DNA of 22,986 bases from JBPYCR01 sp051846935 (GTDB lineage: Bacteria > Bacillota > Bacilli > Bacillales > Amphibacillaceae), in the NCBI RefSeq assembly GCF_051846935.1, contig NZ_JBPYCS010000034.1, forward strand, positions 1-22,986, written 5' to 3'. Positions 20,203 to 22,986 of this stretch are shown here, piece by piece. The notes beneath the pieces are model-generated. The model did no database searches. It worked only from the letters and a program-made list of their open reading frames with translations, and was not told the origin of the DNA. Every line of letters begins with the position of its first letter. Position 1 is the first letter of the stretch. The translations under genes and the position numbers were made by a program.

Positions 20203-22986
20203 TTGACAGTCATGGAAAAATTACAAACAAAAATGACAAAAGACCATATTATTGCTCTATATAAAGTGCTCAGCGACAATAATGATCATGAAAACGCTTT
20301 TAAAATGCTCGAATTATATGAAAAAATACAAAAGCAAGAGTTAATTATAACGTTTGCAGGTCATTTTTCTGCAGGAAAATCATCAATGATTAACAAGCTA
20401 CTTGACCAGGAAATTTTGCCTAAAAGCCCTATTCCTACAAGTGCTAATATCGTGAAAATATGTTCGGGAGATGAAGCAGCAAAAGTTTTTTTTCATAATG
20501 ATATCCCAATAAAATATTCTGCACCGTATGATATTGAAATGATTAAAGAGTATTGCAAGGATAAGGATACAATTAAACAAATAGAACTCGTAACGGAGAA
20601 CAGCTTTTTACCAGAAGGCGCTTCATTAATAGACACACCTGGAATAGATGCTGCAGATGATGCTGATCGATTAATGACAGAGTCTTCCTTACATCTCGTA
20701 GATATATTGTTTTATGTAATGGACTACAACCATGTACAATCGGAAGTAAATTTATTGTTTTTAAAAAGCTTGCAAAAAAAAGGCATACCTTTCTACGTCA
20801 TAATAAATCAAGTAGACAAACATAATGAAAACGAATTACCATTTAAATCGTTTGAAAGAAGTATTAATCAAACGTTTGATCAATGGGGAATTTCACCAAA
20901 AGCGATATACTTTACTTCATTACTAAAAGAAAATGCACCACATAACCAATTTCAAAAATTAAAAAAACTGTTGTTTGATCTACTTCGTTCAAATAAAAAA
21001 GACCTTATGCGTACGGATGCATCCATTCAACAAATTATTGAGTCTCATGAACGATTTTTAAAACAAGAGGCAGAAGAGCAGTTAGCATCATACAATTCGC
21101 AAAGTGTTACTAATTCGGATATTGACAAGTTAGATCAATTGGAGCAACAGATTGTACAATTAAAATCCTTTCCAAAACAGCTAAAGGATATGTTCCAGGA
21201 ACAAGTGACTATTACGCTGAAAAATGCTTATTTAATGCCTGCAAGTTTACGAGACCAAGCAGAGGGATTTTTACTTTCTCAACAAAAAGGCTTCAAAATA
21301 GGCTTGTTCGGTTCAAAGAAAAAAACGGAGGAAGAGCGACAAGCTCGATTAAATACATTTATTACGGAACTACAAAAAAGTATTGAGTCGGCTATTCAAT
21401 GGAAACTACGCGATAAGATTATGCAGTTATTAAATGAAAATAAGCTGGCAAACCCTAAGTTAATCGAAAGCGTACAACAATTATCTGTCACCTATGAAAC
21501 AGAAGACTTATTCTCTCATCTCAAAGAAGGAGCTCAAGTAAATGGCAACTATGTACTAAATTACACAAACGAAATTAGCACGGATATTAAGAGTAAATTT
21601 CGAGTAAAAGTCCAACAACTTTGGACTAAAATTGAAACGTTCGTGCAGGACGATGTACAGCGTAAATTGGAAGTGTTTGAGGAGCAACAAAAACAGCTGA
21701 AGCTTGCTTATGAGTGGAAGGAGCAGCAGGATAAGCTTGAAAATGAACTGAAAACGAGACTAAACACGATAGAGAATGTATGTTTGAACCCTAAAATTGA
21801 CGACAGAATCGTCGGACATTTAGAAAAGGAATTAACGCAAAAAAACAATACACGACCCGCTGAACATAGCGAGCATAAAGTTAAGCATGCCGTAAACAAT
21901 CGTGTTAATGACAAGACGAGCCAAGAAAGCGTAGACAAGCTGACACATCGCGCGTTTAACTCTAACCGGGCTACTGTTGACGAAGTCATGCGAGCGATCG
22001 ATCATACAATTGCTACTGTAGAAGAGTTACCTATGTTTCAAGAGATTCTTTCTGATTTAAATAGAAAAAGAGAGCGTTTAGATCAAAGAAAACTAACAAT
22101 TGCTTTATTCGGTGCATTTAGTGCGGGTAAATCATCCTTTGCAAACGCGCTACTTGGTGAACGACTTTTGCCAGCTTCACCGAATCCAACTACGGCTGTT
22201 ATTAACCGAATTTCTCCTGTTACTCCAATACACAAGCATGGCACAATAGTTATTAAGCTAAAGAACAATGAAACATTATACGAAGATTTATATCGTATAA
22301 CGAAACCATTTACGCCACCTAAAGGAAATTTCGAAACACTTCTCTCCTGGGTGAAAGAGAATAAAATATATAAAAGCAATGACTTAAATAAAATGTATCA
22401 GTCGTATTTAGAGGCCATGATTTCAGGGTATGAACAACTGAAAGATTCTATTGGCAATACGATAGACATTACACTTGAGGAATTCTCTAAATATGTTACA
22501 GACGAAACGAAAGCTTGTTATTTTGAACAAGTCGATTTGTATTACGATTGCTCGTTAACAAAACAAGGAATTACTTTAGTTGATACACCTGGAGCAGATT
22601 CTGTTAACGCTCGTCATACGAATGTCGCTTTCGATTATATTAAGCAAGCAGACGCAATATTATACGTTACGTATTATAATCATGCGTTATCCCGGGCAGA
22701 CAAAGATTTTCTTATGCAATTAGGACGTGTGAAAGAAGCATTTGAGCTTGATAAAATGTTTTTTATAATAAATGCTTCTGACTTAGCGCAAAACGATGCA
22801 GACTTACAGCTTGTCATACAATATGTTGAAGAACAGCTTCTTCAATTAGGAATTCGATTCCCAAAAATATTTTCAGTTTCTAGCAAGCAATCGTTAGAAA
22901 ACAAACTTATTGATGAACCATTGAATGAAGAAATGAAACGATTTGAGTTTGAATTTTATCAGTTTATAAATGAAGACTTAGCTAAA
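20203..22986 (+). CDS. dynA: Double-GTPase dynamin-like protein, DynA/YpbR type (3' end cut by window)
   Basis: Bacterial dynamin-like GTPase that in B. subtilis tethers and fuses membranes and helps the membrane withstand stress such as phage attack or pores. The open frame covers 928 codons to the window edge without a stop; B. subtilis DynA has about 1190 residues, so roughly a quarter is missing. Two complete dynamin GTPase heads are visible. Head 1 has P-loop GHFSAGKSS (53-61), DTPG (144-147) and NQVD (202-205). Head 2 has GAFSAGKSS (637-645), DTPG (794-797) and NASD (857-860). Between them lies a long helical stalk with LFGSKKKTEEER near 370. The tandem arrangement in one chain is the DynA hallmark. 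The TTG start is preferred because AGAAAGGA lies about 10 nt upstream; ATG at 20212 is the alternative. Membrane-binding parts are not separately identifiable. Confidence 0.93.
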   Translation, partial: MTVMEKLQTKMTKDHIIALYKVLSDNNDHENAFKMLELYEKIQKQELIITFAGHFSAGKSSMINKLLDQEILPKSPIPTSANIVKICSGDEAAKVFFHNDIPIKYSAPYDIEMIKEYCKDKDTIKQIELVTENSFLPEGASLIDTPGIDAADDADRLMTESSLHLVDILFYVMDYNHVQSEVNLLFLKSLQKKGIPFYVIINQVDKHNENELPFKSFERSINQTFDQWGISPKAIYFTSLLKENAPHNQFQKLKKLLFDLLRSNKKDLMRTDASIQQIIESHERFLKQEAEEQLASYNSQSVTNSDIDKLDQLEQQIVQLKSFPKQLKDMFQEQVTITLKNAYLMPASLRDQAEGFLLSQQKGFKIGLFGSKKKTEEERQARLNTFITELQKSIESAIQWKLRDKIMQLLNENKLANPKLIESVQQLSVTYETEDLFSHLKEGAQVNGNYVLNYTNEISTDIKSKFRVKVQQLWTKIETFVQDDVQRKLEVFEEQQKQLKLAYEWKEQQDKLENELKTRLNTIENVCLNPKIDDRIVGHLEKELTQKNNTRPAEHSEHKVKHAVNNRVNDKTSQESVDKLTHRAFNSNRATVDEVMRAIDHTIATVEELPMFQEILSDLNRKRERLDQRKLTIALFGAFSAGKSSFANALLGERLLPASPNPTTAVINRISPVTPIHKHGTIVIKLKNNETLYEDLYRITKPFTPPKGNFETLLSWVKENKIYKSNDLNKMYQSYLEAMISGYEQLKDSIGNTIDITLEEFSKYVTDETKACYFEQVDLYYDCSLTKQGITLVDTPGADSVNARHTNVAFDYIKQADAILYVTYYNHALSRADKDFLMQLGRVKEAFELDKMFFIINASDLAQNDADLQLVIQYVEEQLLQLGIRFPKIFSVSSKQSLENKLIDEPLNEEMKRFEFEFYQFINEDLAK

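Noticed and set aside
1..22986. CRISPR arrays, tRNA or rRNA genes, prophage or toxin-antitoxin modules
   Set aside because: I looked for regularly spaced repeats, cloverleaf-type segments and small paired frames and saw none that could be supported. The dynamin-like gene is a core Bacillus type, not evidence of a defence island by itself.

Overview
The window is AT-rich, low-GC Gram-positive DNA. Its gene order follows the Bacillus subtilis citB-tlp-yneP-yneQ-yneR-plsY-yneT-parE-parC neighbourhood closely. The spore protein Tlp, the strong AAGGAGG-type ribosome binding sites, the frequent TTG/GTG starts and the interspersed palindromic repeats suggest a spore-forming Bacillaceae member. The Oceanobacillus/Virgibacillus group is my best guess; this is inference from gene content and repeat style, not a database match.

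Region 1 (1-4901, + strand): complete aconitase (acnA/citB) with its terminator; a tiny FbpB-like iron-sparing protein that has no ATG, GTG or TTG start and seems to begin at ATA; a gene-poor stretch with a palindromic repeat and a possible small RNA; spore protein Tlp; then the overlapping pair yneP (thioesterase) and yneQ.

Region 2 (4999-7312, - strand): the apparent operon folE2-yidD-yneR (GTP cyclohydrolase IB, YidD membrane factor, HesB-fold protein) with a recognisable promoter and terminator. Upstream of it on the same strand lies plsY, the acyl-phosphate glycerol-3-phosphate acyltransferase. About 600 bp follow that hold a decayed reading frame.

Region 3 (7906-13065, + strand): yneT (CoA-binding fold), then topoisomerase IV parE and parC as a tight pair ended by a terminator.

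Region 4 (13499-18611, + strand): a five-gene cluster for leucine/isovalerate breakdown, matching B. subtilis yngJ-yngH-yngHB-yngF-yngE. It encodes acyl-CoA dehydrogenase, biotin carboxylase, biotin carrier, enoyl-CoA (methylglutaconyl-CoA) hydratase and carboxyltransferase. The HMG-CoA lyase (yngG) and acyl-CoA synthetase (yngI) found in B. subtilis are not here. The biotin carboxylase has Gly in place of a highly conserved Pro.

Region 5 (18612-22986): a long imperfect inverted-repeat element, a flavin reductase, a gene-poor stretch with a repeat fragment, and the first 928 codons of a double-GTPase dynamin-like protein (DynA/YpbR type) that runs off the window.

Most of the window is ordinary core genome. 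I did not find a new defence system or other clearly novel multi-gene system. The most interesting items are the ATA-start FbpB gene beside aconitase, the substituted biotin carboxylase in a pathway lacking its lyase, and the palindromic repeat elements.
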